A stretch of DNA of 64,000 bases from Tardiphaga sp. 709 (GTDB taxonomy: Bacteria > Pseudomonadota > Alphaproteobacteria > Rhizobiales > Xanthobacteraceae): positions 2,604,001 through 2,668,000 of the forward strand of contig NZ_CP135529.1 in assembly GCF_032401055.1 (NCBI RefSeq). Direction: 5' to 3'. Shown here one piece after another: positions 42,271 to 51,576 of the stretch (position 1 is its first letter; each line of letters starts with the position of its first letter). The notes under the pieces are model-generated. The model saw only the letters and a program-made list of their open reading frames with translations. It was not told the origin of the DNA and ran no database searches. A program made the translations under genes and the position numbers.

Positions 42271-43779
42271 CTACGCGCCCTCGTCGAGTGCGACCATCTC
42301 GCGCTTCTTACGCAGTGCAGGCAACAGCGGCGCGATCAGCAACACCACTGCCAGCAGCAGACAGGCTGCCGAGATCGGCCGCTCGATGAAGGTCATGAGA
42401 TTGCCCTGTGACAGGATCAATGACTTCCGCAGATTGTTCTCCAGCAGCGGACCGAGCACGAAGGCCAGCACCAAAGGCGCGGGCTCGTAGCCGAACTTGC
42501 GCATGAAGTAGCCGATCACGCCGAAGCCGATCATGACATAGACGTCGAACACATTGTTGCTGCTGCAATAGACGCCGATGATCGTGAACAGGATGATCAG
42601 CGGGAACAGCACGTTGTAAGGCAGCTTCAGCAGCTTCACCCACATGCCGATCAGCGGCAGGTTCAGCACCAGCAGCATGAGGTTGCCAATATACATGCTG
42701 GCAACGATGCCCCAGAACAGTCCGGGGTTCTGGGTGATCAGCAGCGGGCCGGGCTGCAGCCCATGAATGACGAAAGCGCCGAGCAGCAGCGCCATCACAA
42801 CATTCGGCGGAATGCCGAGGGTCATGAGCGGAATGAAGGCGCCACCGGCGGCCGCGTTGTTCGCGGCCTCAGGTCCGGCAACGCCTTCGATCGCGCCATG
42901 ACCGAAGCGTTCCGGATGTTTCGACAGCCGCTTCTCCAGCGCATAGGACGCGAAGGACGCGACAACCGCGCCACCGCCCGGCAGGATACCGAGGAAGAAG
43001 CCGAGGATGGTGCCGCGCCCGATCGGCCCGGCGCTGGCTTTCCAGTCCTCCTTGTTGGGCAGGAGCTGCGTGATCTTGGCATTGATGATGTCGCGCTTGA
43101 TGACTTGCTCGGTGTTGAGCAGCACCTCGCCGAGCCCGAACAGACCCATCACCACGGGCACGAGACCGATGCCATCGATCAGCTCGATACGGCCGAAGGT
43201 CAGCCGCGGCTGCGCGGTGATGCTGTCGAGGCCGATGAGGCCAAGCACGATGCCGATACAGGCCATCAGCAGCGCCTTGGCCATCGAGCCTTGTGTCAGG
43301 AAGGTCAGCACCACGAGACCGAGCACCATCAGGCTGGCATATTCTGCGGGACCGAACGCAATGGCGACCGAGGCCAGTGACGGCGCCACCAGCATCAGCA
43401 TCACCAGCGCGAAAGTGCCGGCGATGAAGGAGCCAAGCGCGGAGATGCCGAGCGCCGGACCGGCGCGGCCTTTCTTGGCCATCTGATGGCCGTCGATACA
43501 GGTGACGACGGACGCCGCTTCGCCGGGGATGTTGACCAGGATCGACGTGGTCGAGCCGCCATACATCGAGCCGTAATAGATGCCAGCCATCATGATGATG
43601 CCGGACTCCGGCGTGCCGGACAGCGTCACCGGCAGCAGCAGCGACATCGCCGAGATCGGCCCGATGCCAGGCAGCACGCCGACCAGCGTGCCGATAAAGA
43701 CGCCGATGAAGCAGTAGAGAATATTGACGGGCTGCAGCGCGACGCCGAAGCCGTGCATGACATTGACGAGAACATCCAT
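42271..43779 (-). CDS. tctA: tripartite tricarboxylate transporter, large permease TctA
   Basis: A 502-residue inner-membrane protein with about twelve hydrophobic segments. Family signatures are LPGIGPISAMSLLLP near residue 37, YYGSMYGGSTTSILVNIPGE near 67-86 and a second glycine-rich loop ILGFFLGILPGGGAVVASF near 258. It uses the proton or sodium gradient to import a substrate delivered by TctC. tctB lies 15 bp upstream and tctC before that. Substrates of this family include citrate, aromatic dicarboxylates and others; not defined here. Confidence 0.94.
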   Translation of the reverse strand: MDVLVNVMHGFGVALQPVNILYCFIGVFIGTLVGVLPGIGPISAMSLLLPVTLSGTPESGIIMMAGIYYGSMYGGSTTSILVNIPGEAASVVTCIDGHQMAKKGRAGPALGISALGSFIAGTFALVMLMLVAPSLASVAIAFGPAEYASLMVLGLVVLTFLTQGSMAKALLMACIGIVLGLIGLDSITAQPRLTFGRIELIDGIGLVPVVMGLFGLGEVLLNTEQVIKRDIINAKITQLLPNKEDWKASAGPIGRGTILGFFLGILPGGGAVVASFASYALEKRLSKHPERFGHGAIEGVAGPEAANNAAAGGAFIPLMTLGIPPNVVMALLLGAFVIHGLQPGPLLITQNPGLFWGIVASMYIGNLMLLVLNLPLIGMWVKLLKLPYNVLFPLIILFTIIGVYCSSNNVFDVYVMIGFGVIGYFMRKFGYEPAPLVLAFVLGPLLENNLRKSLILSQGNLMTFIERPISAACLLLAVVLLIAPLLPALRKKREMVALDEGA

Positions 43780-43794
43780 GATCCGTGTTTCCCG

Positions 43795-44280
43795 TCAGCC
43801 GATTTCAAAAATGCCCGAAGGCAACTGGATCAGCAGGCCCCGTTTCAGCACCCACCACACACCAACAGGCGCCAGCACCGCGAGCGGAATCGCCAGCGTC
43901 CAGCGCACGGGATCGATCACGCGCAACAGCACCAGCATCAGCGGGATGGTCGAGATCAGGAAGCCGAGCGGTTCGAGCGCGAAAGCGTAAGCCGAGAGGA
44001 TGACGATGATGGCGCCCGGCTTGCCCCAGCTTGCACCTTCCCATCGCGAGCCGAAGGTCGGTCCGCCTTCGGTGACCGAAGCGAGAATGATGGTGGCAGC
44101 GAAAGCGCACATCAGCAGGCCAATATAGAACAGCATGAAGCCGGAGCCGGGATCGTTGATGGTACCGAGCTTGAGCTTCAGGCCGGACCGAATGACGAAC
44201 ACGCCAAGCGCGATGCCGAGCACGCCGGTCCAGAGTTCTGAATTGTTGAGCCGGAATGGCGGGCGGGTTTGATCAGTCAT
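43795..44280 (-). CDS. tctB: tripartite tricarboxylate transporter, small permease TctB
   Basis: A 161-residue protein with four hydrophobic segments (for example LWTGVLGIALGVFVI and GFMLFYIGLLMCAFAATIIL), as in TctB. The ATG at 44280 gives the usual length; an upstream ATG at 44334 adds 18 residues that do not fit. It sits between tctC and tctA with short gaps, on one transcript. Its role is to stabilise or assist TctA. Confidence 0.87.
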   Translation of the reverse strand: MTDQTRPPFRLNNSELWTGVLGIALGVFVIRSGLKLKLGTINDPGSGFMLFYIGLLMCAFAATIILASVTEGGPTFGSRWEGASWGKPGAIIVILSAYAFALEPLGFLISTIPLMLVLLRVIDPVRWTLAIPLAVLAPVGVWWVLKRGLLIQLPSGIFEIG

Positions 44281-44363
44281 CGTTTCTGTCCCGGGACATC
44301 GACATGAAATGAAGGCGCATGCGATGGACCCCATCGCATGCGCCTGACGTCGTTATTCGACGA

Positions 44364-45347
44364 TCAATTCGGCTTCTTGCCCAACCCGATTCCCTCGATC
44401 ACCTTGCGCTCGGAATTGGTGACCTCGACAACGAATTTCTTGTAGTCCTCGGTGTTCTTGTAGTTCGGCACCATGTCGTATTTCGCCAGCGTCGCGATGA
44501 CGGCGGGGTCCTCGATGGCTTTCTTGAACGCATCGTGCAGCTTGGCGACGATCTTCGGATCCATGCCTTTCGGACCGGCGATGCCGAACGGGGAGTCATA
44601 GACCATCGGATAGCCGCTTTCCTTCAGCGTCGGCGCATCCGGGAAATTCGGCGACCGCTTGTCGGTCCACACCATCAGCAGACGCAGCTTGCCGGCATCG
44701 ACCAGCGGCCGCCAGCCGGTGGAATCCGCCTGCAGCATGGTGTGATTGCCGAGTACCGCAGCGTTGGTTTCAGCGCCGCCCTTGAACGGCACCTGCGTGA
44801 GCTTGATGCCGGCCATTGCCGCGATCTGCTCCATGCCCACATGCAGCGAGGTGCCGGTACCCGGCGTCGCATAGGTCACCTTGCCGGGATTGGCCTTGGC
44901 GAAATCGACCACGTCCTTCCAGGTCTTGAACTGCGACTCCGCATTGGTGGTGATGCCGAAGGTGTAGCCGGTGAGATGGATGATGTAGGAGAAATCCTTG
45001 TCCGGATTCCACGACACGTCCTGCATCAGCGGCAGACGGAACACGGTGATCGGAATCTGCGAGATGGTGTAGCCGTCCGGCTTCGCCGCCGCTGCCATAG
45101 TGGCCGGGCCGACCGTGCCGCCACCGCCACCCTTGTTGTCGACGGCTATCGGCTGACCGAGGTGTTTCGACGCCGCGTCCGCAATCGCGCGCATCGAGAT
45201 GTCGGTGGAGCCACCGGCAGGCCATGGCACGATCAATGTGATCGGCTTGGTCGGATAGTCCTGCGCCCGGGCTGCGCCGCCGAACATGGTGGCGGCCGCG
45301 GCGAGCGCGACGGCAGCGGACATAGCAAAGCGATTGCGTTGCAACAT
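44364..45347 (-). CDS. tctC: tripartite tricarboxylate transporter receptor TctC
   Basis: A 327-residue periplasmic receptor (Bug family). Signal peptide at residues 1-28, ending AARAQD. The mature N terminus YPTKPITLIVPWPAGGSTDI is the typical ligand-loop region, and YATPGTGTSLHVGMEQ near residue 150 is the second conserved loop. GAGGGAG precedes the ATG. First gene of the tctC-tctB-tctA-lysR operon. The ligand is likely a carboxylic acid. Confidence 0.93.
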   Translation of the reverse strand: MLQRNRFAMSAAVALAAAATMFGGAARAQDYPTKPITLIVPWPAGGSTDISMRAIADAASKHLGQPIAVDNKGGGGGTVGPATMAAAAKPDGYTISQIPITVFRLPLMQDVSWNPDKDFSYIIHLTGYTFGITTNAESQFKTWKDVVDFAKANPGKVTYATPGTGTSLHVGMEQIAAMAGIKLTQVPFKGGAETNAAVLGNHTMLQADSTGWRPLVDAGKLRLLMVWTDKRSPNFPDAPTLKESGYPMVYDSPFGIAGPKGMDPKIVAKLHDAFKKAIEDPAVIATLAKYDMVPNYKNTEDYKKFVVEVTNSERKVIEGIGLGKKPN

Positions 45348-45720
45348 GTGTTGTTTCTCCCTCTGCGATTCCGGGGGTGATGCCCGGACCGGCTGTATTT
45401 TTTATTGTCGTTCAGTCTAGCCCGGAACAAACCCAGGAAAAGGACATGTTTCGAACCGGACTACGAACGCGTCTTGCGTCTCTGGCAATCAACGATGATT
45501 TCACCGCCGCCGCAATTCGCAATCAGGATGAGCCATGCGACATTCCGTCTGCACGCGGAGATCGCCGGGCTGACATATTGATCGCGGCGGACAGGAAATT
45601 CCGCCTGCAAAAATAACTGAGAAAATTTTGTCGGTGATGTCGGATCGCGGCAGGCCCACGCGTCCTATGCGGGACAGTCACCAAAGAGAACACCCAGAGC
45701 GTACCCACAGGAGCCATCCG
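45348..45720. other. 373-bp gap between divergent tctC and VOC genes
   Basis: Must hold the tctC operon promoter and the VOC operon promoter. An AT-rich patch (TATTTTTTATTG, 45395-45406) is the likely tctC promoter region. A 56-codon ORF at 45446-45616 has a fair ribosome site (GGAAAAGGAC) but no family or structural signature, so it is not called as a gene. No repeats seen. Confidence 0.45.
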
Positions 45721-46143
45721 ATGAGCAAAATGATCTTCGTCAACCTGCCGGTCAGCGACCTGCCCCGCGCGGTCGCCTTCTATGAGGCGGTCGGCGCGAC
45801 CAAAAACCCGCAATTCTCCGACGACACCGCCGCCTGCATGGTGTTCTCCGACACCATCCACGCGATGCTGCTAACCCACGACAAATATCGCCAGTTCACC
45901 TCGAAGAAGATCGTCGACGCGAAGACGTCGAGCGAAGTGCTGATCGCGATGTCGGCCAACAGCCGCGATGAGGTCGACGATCTTGTGAAGAAGGCCGTGG
46001 GTGCGGGCGGCAACCCAGATCCGACACCCACGCAGGATTTCGGCTTCATGTATGGCCGCAGCTATGAGGACCCCGACGGTCACATCTGGGAAGTGATGTG
46101 GATGGACATGGCCGCGGCGCAGACTGCGATGGCTCAGGCCTGA
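45721..46143 (+). CDS. VOC/glyoxalase family protein
   Basis: A 140-residue single-module vicinal-oxygen-chelate protein (beta-alpha-beta3 repeated). It begins KMIFVNLPVSDLPRAVAFYE and ends YEDPDGHIWEVMWMD, where the final Glu is the usual metal ligand. The start at 45721 has AGGAG upstream. It resembles lactoylglutathione-lyase-like proteins of unknown reaction. The next VOC gene begins 20 bp later, so the two are probably co-transcribed. Confidence 0.83.
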   Translation: MSKMIFVNLPVSDLPRAVAFYEAVGATKNPQFSDDTAACMVFSDTIHAMLLTHDKYRQFTSKKIVDAKTSSEVLIAMSANSRDEVDDLVKKAVGAGGNPDPTPTQDFGFMYGRSYEDPDGHIWEVMWMDMAAAQTAMAQA

Positions 46144-46163
46144 CCGAGAGAGGGATAGCAGCA

Positions 46164-46643
46164 ATGTCAAAGATCTCACCCTGCATCTGGTACGAGACCG
46201 AGGCCGAGGAAGCCGCCAGGTTCTACTGCTCGCTGGTGCCCAATTCCTCCATCGATCGCGTGCAGCGCGCCCCGATCGATTATCCCGGCGGCAAAGCAGG
46301 CAACGTGCTGGTGGTCGGCTTCACGCTGGCCGGCCAAAGCTTCATTGGCCTCAATGGCGGCAGCCCCGCCACATTCAGCACGGCCGTGTCCTTCACTATC
46401 CATTGCGAGGACCAGGCCGAGGTCGATCGTGTGTGGGACGCCATTTTGACAAATGGCGGCAAGGCAAATGCCTGCGGCTGGATCAACGACCGCTGGGGCG
46501 TGCCTTGGCAGATCGTGCCGAACGGCTTTACTGAAATGCTTGCCAGCGAGAATGGCGAGGGCGCCAAGCGTGCCATGACGGCCATGATGGGCATGGTCAA
46601 GCTGGACATGGCCGCGCTGAAAAAGGCGTTCGACGGAAACTAG
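46164..46643 (+). CDS. VOC family protein (PhnB/3-demethylubiquinone-9 3-O-methyltransferase-like fold)
   Basis: A 159-residue protein of the PhnB-like VOC group. It starts SKISPCIWYETEAEEAARFY, has SFTIHCEDQAEVDRVWDAI in the middle and ends with the characteristic WGVPWQIVPNGFTEML. Despite old names, most members are not methyltransferases; the reaction is unknown. The ATG at 46164 follows GAGAGAGGG. Second gene of a VOC pair. tRNA-Met lies 180 bp downstream. Confidence 0.85.
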   Translation: MSKISPCIWYETEAEEAARFYCSLVPNSSIDRVQRAPIDYPGGKAGNVLVVGFTLAGQSFIGLNGGSPATFSTAVSFTIHCEDQAEVDRVWDAILTNGGKANACGWINDRWGVPWQIVPNGFTEMLASENGEGAKRAMTAMMGMVKLDMAALKKAFDGN

Positions 46644-46822
46644 AAGCGGCCCCTGCGGGCCCAAGCCCTTGGCGGAGCGCGGCAATCCGCGCCCGCCGGA
46701 AAATCCGCTAACTGAATGGCGGAAAAGCGGATTTTCGACGCGTCGTTTGCTTGACAGGGAGTCCCGCGCCTCCTTATAAGCGGCCCGTTCGCGGCACGGC
46801 ATCTTGGCCGCCGCGGCCCTGT

Positions 46823-46899
46823 GGCGGGGTAGCTCAGCTGGTTAGAGCACGGGAATCATAATCCTGGGGTCGGGGGTTCGAGTCCCTCTCCCGCTACCA
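46823..46899 (+). tRNA. tRNA-Met (CAU), elongator type
   Basis: A complete cloverleaf of 77 nt including encoded CCA. Acceptor GGCGGGG pairs with TCCCGCT (G-U at both ends), the D-arm is GCTC/GAGC, anticodon stem CGGGA/TCCTG carries the loop ATCATAA with anticodon CAT, and the T-arm has GTTCGAGTC. It lacks the initiator features (mismatched 1-72 and the three G-C pairs next to the loop), so it is elongator Met; a lysidine-modified Ile tRNA is less likely. Confidence 0.93.
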
Positions 46900-47009
46900 A
46901 ATTTTCTGGCTGCCAGATTTCTGCAGACACCGCTTCCAAGGCCTTGCACATGTCGCGAGGCCCTTTTCATGTCCAGCAGAGGTGTTGGCTCGGCCTGTAT
47001 CCGCGTCCG

Positions 47010-47747
47010 CTACGATGCAGCGTCTTCGGCCCCGTCCAGTTCCGCGAAGATTTGCTTGTCCTGGAGAATGACTTCAGCCGTCTGCCTGTAATGCGCCGTC
47101 AGCAGTTCCACTGCATGGTCCGCGTCCCCGCCCAGAACTGCAGTCATGATCGCCTGATGCTCGTCGGTCACATGGCGTGACGGGAAGGCCTTGCGGATCG
47201 ACAGACGTCGATAGCGGTAGAGCTGGTCGGCAAGTTGTCCGCAGAACGCGATCAGCGACTGCGACCCGCAATTGCCGATCAGGGTGCGGTGATAGATGCG
47301 GTGCAGCCGCTCCCATTCCGGATTGTCTTCGAAATGCTCGGCATTCAGCGAGCGCGGCGTTCGCCCGAGGCGATGCTGCGCGAGGAGAAGCTGCTCCTCC
47401 CATTGCGGCGTTGACGCTGCCATGGATTCGCGCAGCGCCAGACTCTCGACCCAGCAACGGGTCTTGGTGAGTTCGGCGAGCTCGCTCCGGCTGATCTCCG
47501 CGACATAAAAGCCGCGCTGCTCGCGGCAATCGACCAGACCATCGGCGCTCAGACGATTCAGCGCCTCGCGCAGCGGCGTCTGGCTGGTCTGGTACAGGTC
47601 GGTCAGGAACCGCATCTGCAATTTCCTGCCCGGCTCGAGCCGCCCGGAAAGCAAATCCTCGCGCAGCCGGTCATAGACCGTGCTCGCCTGGGTCGACGAG
47701 GACGGCGGAGAAGCCAGGTCCAGCACTGATATCGTGTCCAAGCTCAT
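47010..47747 (-). CDS. GntR family regulator, FadR/FCD subfamily
   Basis: A 245-residue regulator: winged helix with LLSGRLEPGRKLQMRFLTDL and TPLREALNRLSADGLV (about residues 33-75), then an FCD helical domain. It is divergent from the aromatic-degradation cluster starting near 48.0 kb, and so probably represses it until a ring-cleavage intermediate appears. No strong ribosome site is visible before ATG 47747, and a 15-bp tandem repeat starts right upstream. Confidence 0.88.
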   Translation of the reverse strand: MSLDTISVLDLASPPSSSTQASTVYDRLREDLLSGRLEPGRKLQMRFLTDLYQTSQTPLREALNRLSADGLVDCREQRGFYVAEISRSELAELTKTRCWVESLALRESMAASTPQWEEQLLLAQHRLGRTPRSLNAEHFEDNPEWERLHRIYHRTLIGNCGSQSLIAFCGQLADQLYRYRRLSIRKAFPSRHVTDEHQAIMTAVLGGDADHAVELLTAHYRQTAEVILQDKQIFAELDGAEDAAS

Positions 47748-47750
47748 GGG

Positions 47751-47780
47751 TCAGGAATCTGGGTCTCAGGAATCTGGGTC
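47751..47780. repeat. two perfect 15-bp tandem repeats in the GntR leader
   Basis: TCAGGAATCTGGGTC occurs twice without a gap, followed by a partial third unit (GCGGGAATCG). It lies 3-33 bp upstream of the GntR start codon, in the 5' untranslated region or promoter. It may be a slipped-strand site or two operator half-sites. Confidence 0.7.
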
Positions 47781-47992
47781 GCGGGAATCGCCCGCCAGAA
47801 GGTTTTCTTTTCTATACACTTTTTGCGCGGATGAAAAAATCTATAAATTATCGTTGCGATTGGAAGTTTATATAGGTTATGAGGTCCCGGTGGCACGGCA
47901 AGATGCCGCCATGGGAGCGAGACGATGTTCGGCGAAACAGTCCAGATATCCGGGACATCGGGTCTTTCGACGGACGGCTCCCGCCTTGCGGG

Positions 47993-49036
47993 ATGTTCCC
48001 GGCCGTGAGTGCCATCGCCAGATGCGGCTGCGGGATCGATATCCACGCGCATGTCGTGCCCGCCTCCTTCCCGTCCTATATGGGTGCAGCGGTGCCGGCC
48101 GACTGGCCGTCGATGGCGGATGCCAAACCCTGCCACAAGCATGTGATGATGGCCGGCCGCGTCTATCGCACGGTGTCGGATCGCTGCTGGGATGTCGCCA
48201 AGCGCGTCACGGATATGGCGGAGATGGAGCTCGGCGTGCAGGCGATCTCGCCGATGCCGGAGCTGCTGTCCTACTGGATGGCGCCCGAACCGGCCACTGA
48301 CCTGCTGCGCTACATCAACGACCAGATGGCCGAGATGATCGCGCATTCCGGGGGCCGACTGATCGCCCTCGGCGCGGTACCGCTGCAGGACATCGACCGC
48401 GCCATCGCCGAGTTGCATCGGCTGAAGCACGAACTCGGCTTTGCCGGCATCGAGATCGGCAGCAACATCAACGGCAAGCCGATCGGGTCTCCCGACTTCG
48501 ATGGATTCTTCGCCGAGGTTGAGAAGCTCGACATGGCGGTGTTCGTCCATGCTCTGCGGCCGAGCGGCATGGATCGCCTCGTCGGCCCGGCGCAATTGCA
48601 GCAGGTGCTGGCCTATCCGACCGATGTCGGCCTTGCCGCAGCATCAGTGATCACCTCGAATCTCCTGCTGCGCCATCCGCGCTTGCGCATGGCGTTCAGC
48701 CACGGCGGCGGCACGCTCGCGTCGCTGCTGCCGCGGCTGCAGGAGGGCTATCAGGTGTTCCCTGTATTGCAGGAGAGCATCCAGGAATCACCGACCCTGC
48801 AGGCACGCCGGCTCTATTACGATGCGCTGGTCTATGACGACCCGACGCTGCTGCACCTGATCGGCAAGTTCGGCGCAACGCAGCTCATGCTCGGCACCGA
48901 CTATCCCTTCGCGTTCCACGATCGCACTCCGGCGGCGCGCGCCGCATCGGCTATCAGCGACGAGGCCACGCGCAATCTCGTCCTTCATGCCAATGCAAGA
49001 CGTTTCCTCGGCCTTGACGAGCAGGCTTCGCAATGA
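47993..49036 (+). CDS. amidohydrolase 2 family protein (ACMSD/uracil-decarboxylase-like)
   Basis: A 347-residue TIM-barrel metal enzyme. The first strand motif is GIDIHAHVVP near residue 17, the metal His later is in VFVHALRPSG, then AFSHGGGTLASLLPR and the catalytic Asp in LGTDYPFAF. The family includes decarboxylases and hydrolases of aromatic breakdown such as ACMS decarboxylase. Start is uncertain: ATG 47993 is used, GTG 48005 is overlapped by a 27-codon upstream ORF (47925-48008) with a good ribosome site, and ATG 47903 or 47879 would add unlike residues. First gene of the ring-cleavage cluster; overlaps the dioxygenase by 4 bp. Confidence 0.86.
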   Translation: MFPAVSAIARCGCGIDIHAHVVPASFPSYMGAAVPADWPSMADAKPCHKHVMMAGRVYRTVSDRCWDVAKRVTDMAEMELGVQAISPMPELLSYWMAPEPATDLLRYINDQMAEMIAHSGGRLIALGAVPLQDIDRAIAELHRLKHELGFAGIEIGSNINGKPIGSPDFDGFFAEVEKLDMAVFVHALRPSGMDRLVGPAQLQQVLAYPTDVGLAAASVITSNLLLRHPRLRMAFSHGGGTLASLLPRLQEGYQVFPVLQESIQESPTLQARRLYYDALVYDDPTLLHLIGKFGATQLMLGTDYPFAFHDRTPAARAASAISDEATRNLVLHANARRFLGLDEQASQ

Positions 49037-49938
49037 CCCATTTCCCGATCTCCGCCCTGCGCAGCGTCGATCTCGACACGCCCGATCTGCAGCGATCCGA
49101 GCAGTTCTACACATCTGTGTGGGGACTCGACCTCGTGACACGCCACGAAGGCGTCACTTACTTGCGGGCCAGCGGCAGCGATCACCATGTCGTCGCCTTG
49201 CGGCAGGGCGATCGCCCCGCGCTGAGGGCCATCACGTTCCGACTGCATTCGGATGCGGAATTCGAAACGATCGCCGCAGCATCGGTGAAACACGGGGCCA
49301 CGCTGCTCTCCGGCCCGGCACCAAATCCGGCGCCAGATGGGGGCACACTGATGACCATCCGCGCTCCGGACGGCGGCGTGCTGCGCTTCGTTCATGGCGA
49401 CCTGCAACATACCGAAGCTCCGTCATCGGCCAACCGTCCGACACGCCTCGCGCATGTCAACATCAACAGCACCGGTGTCGATGATCTCGCCGCGTTCTAC
49501 GAACAGGTACTCGGCTTTCGCCTGACGGACCGCTCGAAGATCATGGCCTTCGTCCGCTGCAACAGCGACCACCACGCTATCGTCATCGCCGACGCTGCCG
49601 TGAACGGGCTCAATCATGTCGCCTTCCTGATGCCGGATCTCGAAGCGGTGATGCGGGGCTCGGGCCGCATGATCGATGCCGGATTTCCCATTGCCTGGGG
49701 CGTCGGCCGTCACGGCCCCGGCGACAATGTGTTTGCCTATTTCATCGATCCGGTCGGGATCGTCATCGAATACACCGCCGAAGTTCTGCAGGTCGATGAC
49801 AGCTATGTGGTGCGCGGCCCGTCGGAATGGGTCTGGCCACCCGGCCGCACCGATCACTGGGGCATCGCCCCGCCCAAGGCCGATCACGTCAAGGCAGCAC
49901 AGACCGCGATTGGCTATGCCGACGAGAGTGCCGCGTGA
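49033..49938 (+). CDS. extradiol ring-cleavage dioxygenase, VOC family
   Basis: A 301-residue two-module VOC protein like 2,3-dihydroxybiphenyl or catechol 2,3-dioxygenases. Probable Fe(II) ligands are His in LAHVNINST (about residue 139), His in LNHVAFLMPD (about 196) and Glu in GIVIEYTAE (about 247). It would open a catechol-type ring beside the hydroxyls. ATGA overlap with the amidohydrolase and GTGA overlap with the monooxygenase show tight coupling. Confidence 0.88.
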   Translation: MTHFPISALRSVDLDTPDLQRSEQFYTSVWGLDLVTRHEGVTYLRASGSDHHVVALRQGDRPALRAITFRLHSDAEFETIAAASVKHGATLLSGPAPNPAPDGGTLMTIRAPDGGVLRFVHGDLQHTEAPSSANRPTRLAHVNINSTGVDDLAAFYEQVLGFRLTDRSKIMAFVRCNSDHHAIVIADAAVNGLNHVAFLMPDLEAVMRGSGRMIDAGFPIAWGVGRHGPGDNVFAYFIDPVGIVIEYTAEVLQVDDSYVVRGPSEWVWPPGRTDHWGIAPPKADHVKAAQTAIGYADESAA

Positions 49939-51503
49939 CGCTTTCATCCGGACAGCAGCAGAATGACTTTCAGGTCGTCGTGGTCGGCCATGGCCCGTCG
50001 GGCGCCATCGCCGCCAGCCTTCTCGGCGACCGCGGCATCCGCACACTGGCCATCGACCGTCAGCGCGAGGTCTATGACAAGCCGCGCGCCATCGCGATCG
50101 ATCACGAGATCCTGCGCCTGCTCGACAATCTCGGCGCCGCGGAACGCGTGCTACCCTATATCGCGCCGTTCCCGGCCTCGCAGCATTTTGGTGCCAAGGG
50201 CCAGTTGATCCGCCGCATCGACATGGTCGCGGAGCCCTATCCGCTCGGTTACACGCCCACCATGGTATTCACGCAGCCGCCGGTGGAAGCCGCGCTGCGC
50301 GAACATGCTGCAGCCTATGACAGTGTCGCGGTTGAACTCGGCACCGAGCTCCTTGGCTTCACGCAATCGACGGATCGTGTGACGCTGCAGTTGCGGAACG
50401 ACCGCGGCGTGACGCGCGATGTCACGGCCGACTATGTGATCGCCTGCGACGGCGCGTCGAGCGGGACGCGGCAACAGCTTGGCATCGCGTTCGAGGATCT
50501 CGTCTTCGATGAGCCTTGGCTTGTCGTCGATCTCCAGGTCAGCGAGGCGGCCCTCGGCAAGCTGCCGCAGACCGCGGCGCAATTCTGCGATCCGTCGCGG
50601 CCCACGACCTTCATCATCGGTCCCGGCAACCATCGCCGCTTCGAAATCATGCTGCTGCCCGGCGAAGATCCGCGCGAGATGGAGACGGCGGCACAGGTCT
50701 GGCAGTTGCTGGCGCACTGGATCACGCCTGACGATGCCGTGTTGTGGCGTGCGGCAAGCTACCGGTTTCACGCGCTGGTCGCGCAGGAGTGGCGACGTGG
50801 CCGCATCTTCCTTGCCGGCGATGCCGCGCACCAGCAACCGCCCTTCATCGGTCAGGGCATGTGCCAGGGTATCCGCGATGTCGGCAACCTGATCTGGAAG
50901 CTCGACCGCGTTCTCAAGGGGCAATCCGGCGCGACGCTGCTCGACACCTATGGCGAGGAACGCAGCGAGCATGTCCGCCAGCTCACCTCGCGCATCAAGG
51001 CGATCGGCCATGTGATCTGCGAGCGCGATCCCGACGCCGCAGCAGCACGCGACGAGCGCATTCTTGCGGAGGGTGGCGGCCAACCCCGCACCATCACCCG
51101 TCAGGAAATCGTGCCGCCATTGCAGACGGGACTACTGGCATTTCCCCTCCACCCGGCACACGGCACGCTGTTCCCCCAGCCATGGATCAAGACTGCAGAA
51201 GGACAGCGCCGTCTCGATAGCGTTGCCGGCACCGGATGGCGGCTTGTGCTCGATATGCGCAACGAACTGGAGCCCGGTCCCGATCTGCAAGCGATCATGA
51301 CTGGGCTGGACATCAGGCCAATTCGCATCGGCCCCGCTGCCGATGGCGTACTTACTGAAGAGGACGGCGTTCTCGCCGCCTGGTTCGACCGTCACGACTG
51401 CCGCGCCGCAATCGTGCGGCCCGACCACTACGTCTTCGGTGTCGCCAGCGACGTTAGCGCACTCGACGCGCTGCTCACCGATCTTGCGGAGCGGCTCCAA
51501 TGA
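49935..51503 (+). CDS. FAD-dependent aromatic monooxygenase (MhpA-like)
   Basis: A 522-residue class A flavoprotein hydroxylase. The ADP-binding motif is VVVGHGPSGAIAASLL near residue 17 (GxGxxG variant GHGPSG), the DG motif is CDGASSGTR near 174, and the second FAD motif FLAGDAAHQQPPFIGQG is near 300. It resembles 3-(3-hydroxyphenyl)propionate hydroxylase and would add a hydroxyl to a phenolic ring, supplying the diol for the preceding dioxygenase. The GTG at 49935 overlaps the dioxygenase stop; an upstream start at 49827 lies inside that gene. Confidence 0.9.
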   Translation: MTLSSGQQQNDFQVVVVGHGPSGAIAASLLGDRGIRTLAIDRQREVYDKPRAIAIDHEILRLLDNLGAAERVLPYIAPFPASQHFGAKGQLIRRIDMVAEPYPLGYTPTMVFTQPPVEAALREHAAAYDSVAVELGTELLGFTQSTDRVTLQLRNDRGVTRDVTADYVIACDGASSGTRQQLGIAFEDLVFDEPWLVVDLQVSEAALGKLPQTAAQFCDPSRPTTFIIGPGNHRRFEIMLLPGEDPREMETAAQVWQLLAHWITPDDAVLWRAASYRFHALVAQEWRRGRIFLAGDAAHQQPPFIGQGMCQGIRDVGNLIWKLDRVLKGQSGATLLDTYGEERSEHVRQLTSRIKAIGHVICERDPDAAAARDERILAEGGGQPRTITRQEIVPPLQTGLLAFPLHPAHGTLFPQPWIKTAEGQRRLDSVAGTGWRLVLDMRNELEPGPDLQAIMTGLDIRPIRIGPAADGVLTEEDGVLAAWFDRHDCRAAIVRPDHYVFGVASDVSALDALLTDLAERLQ

Positions 51504-51576
51504 TCACGCCGGCCGCACAGCGTCACCACACCAGCATTCCCCACGGACATGCAGCTTCCACAGCGAGGACATCACG

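Noticed and set aside
45446-45616. 56-codon ORF with a fair ribosome site upstream of the VOC gene
   Set aside because: No hydrophobic segment, motif or family likeness; it lies in a promoter-rich gap and may be chance.
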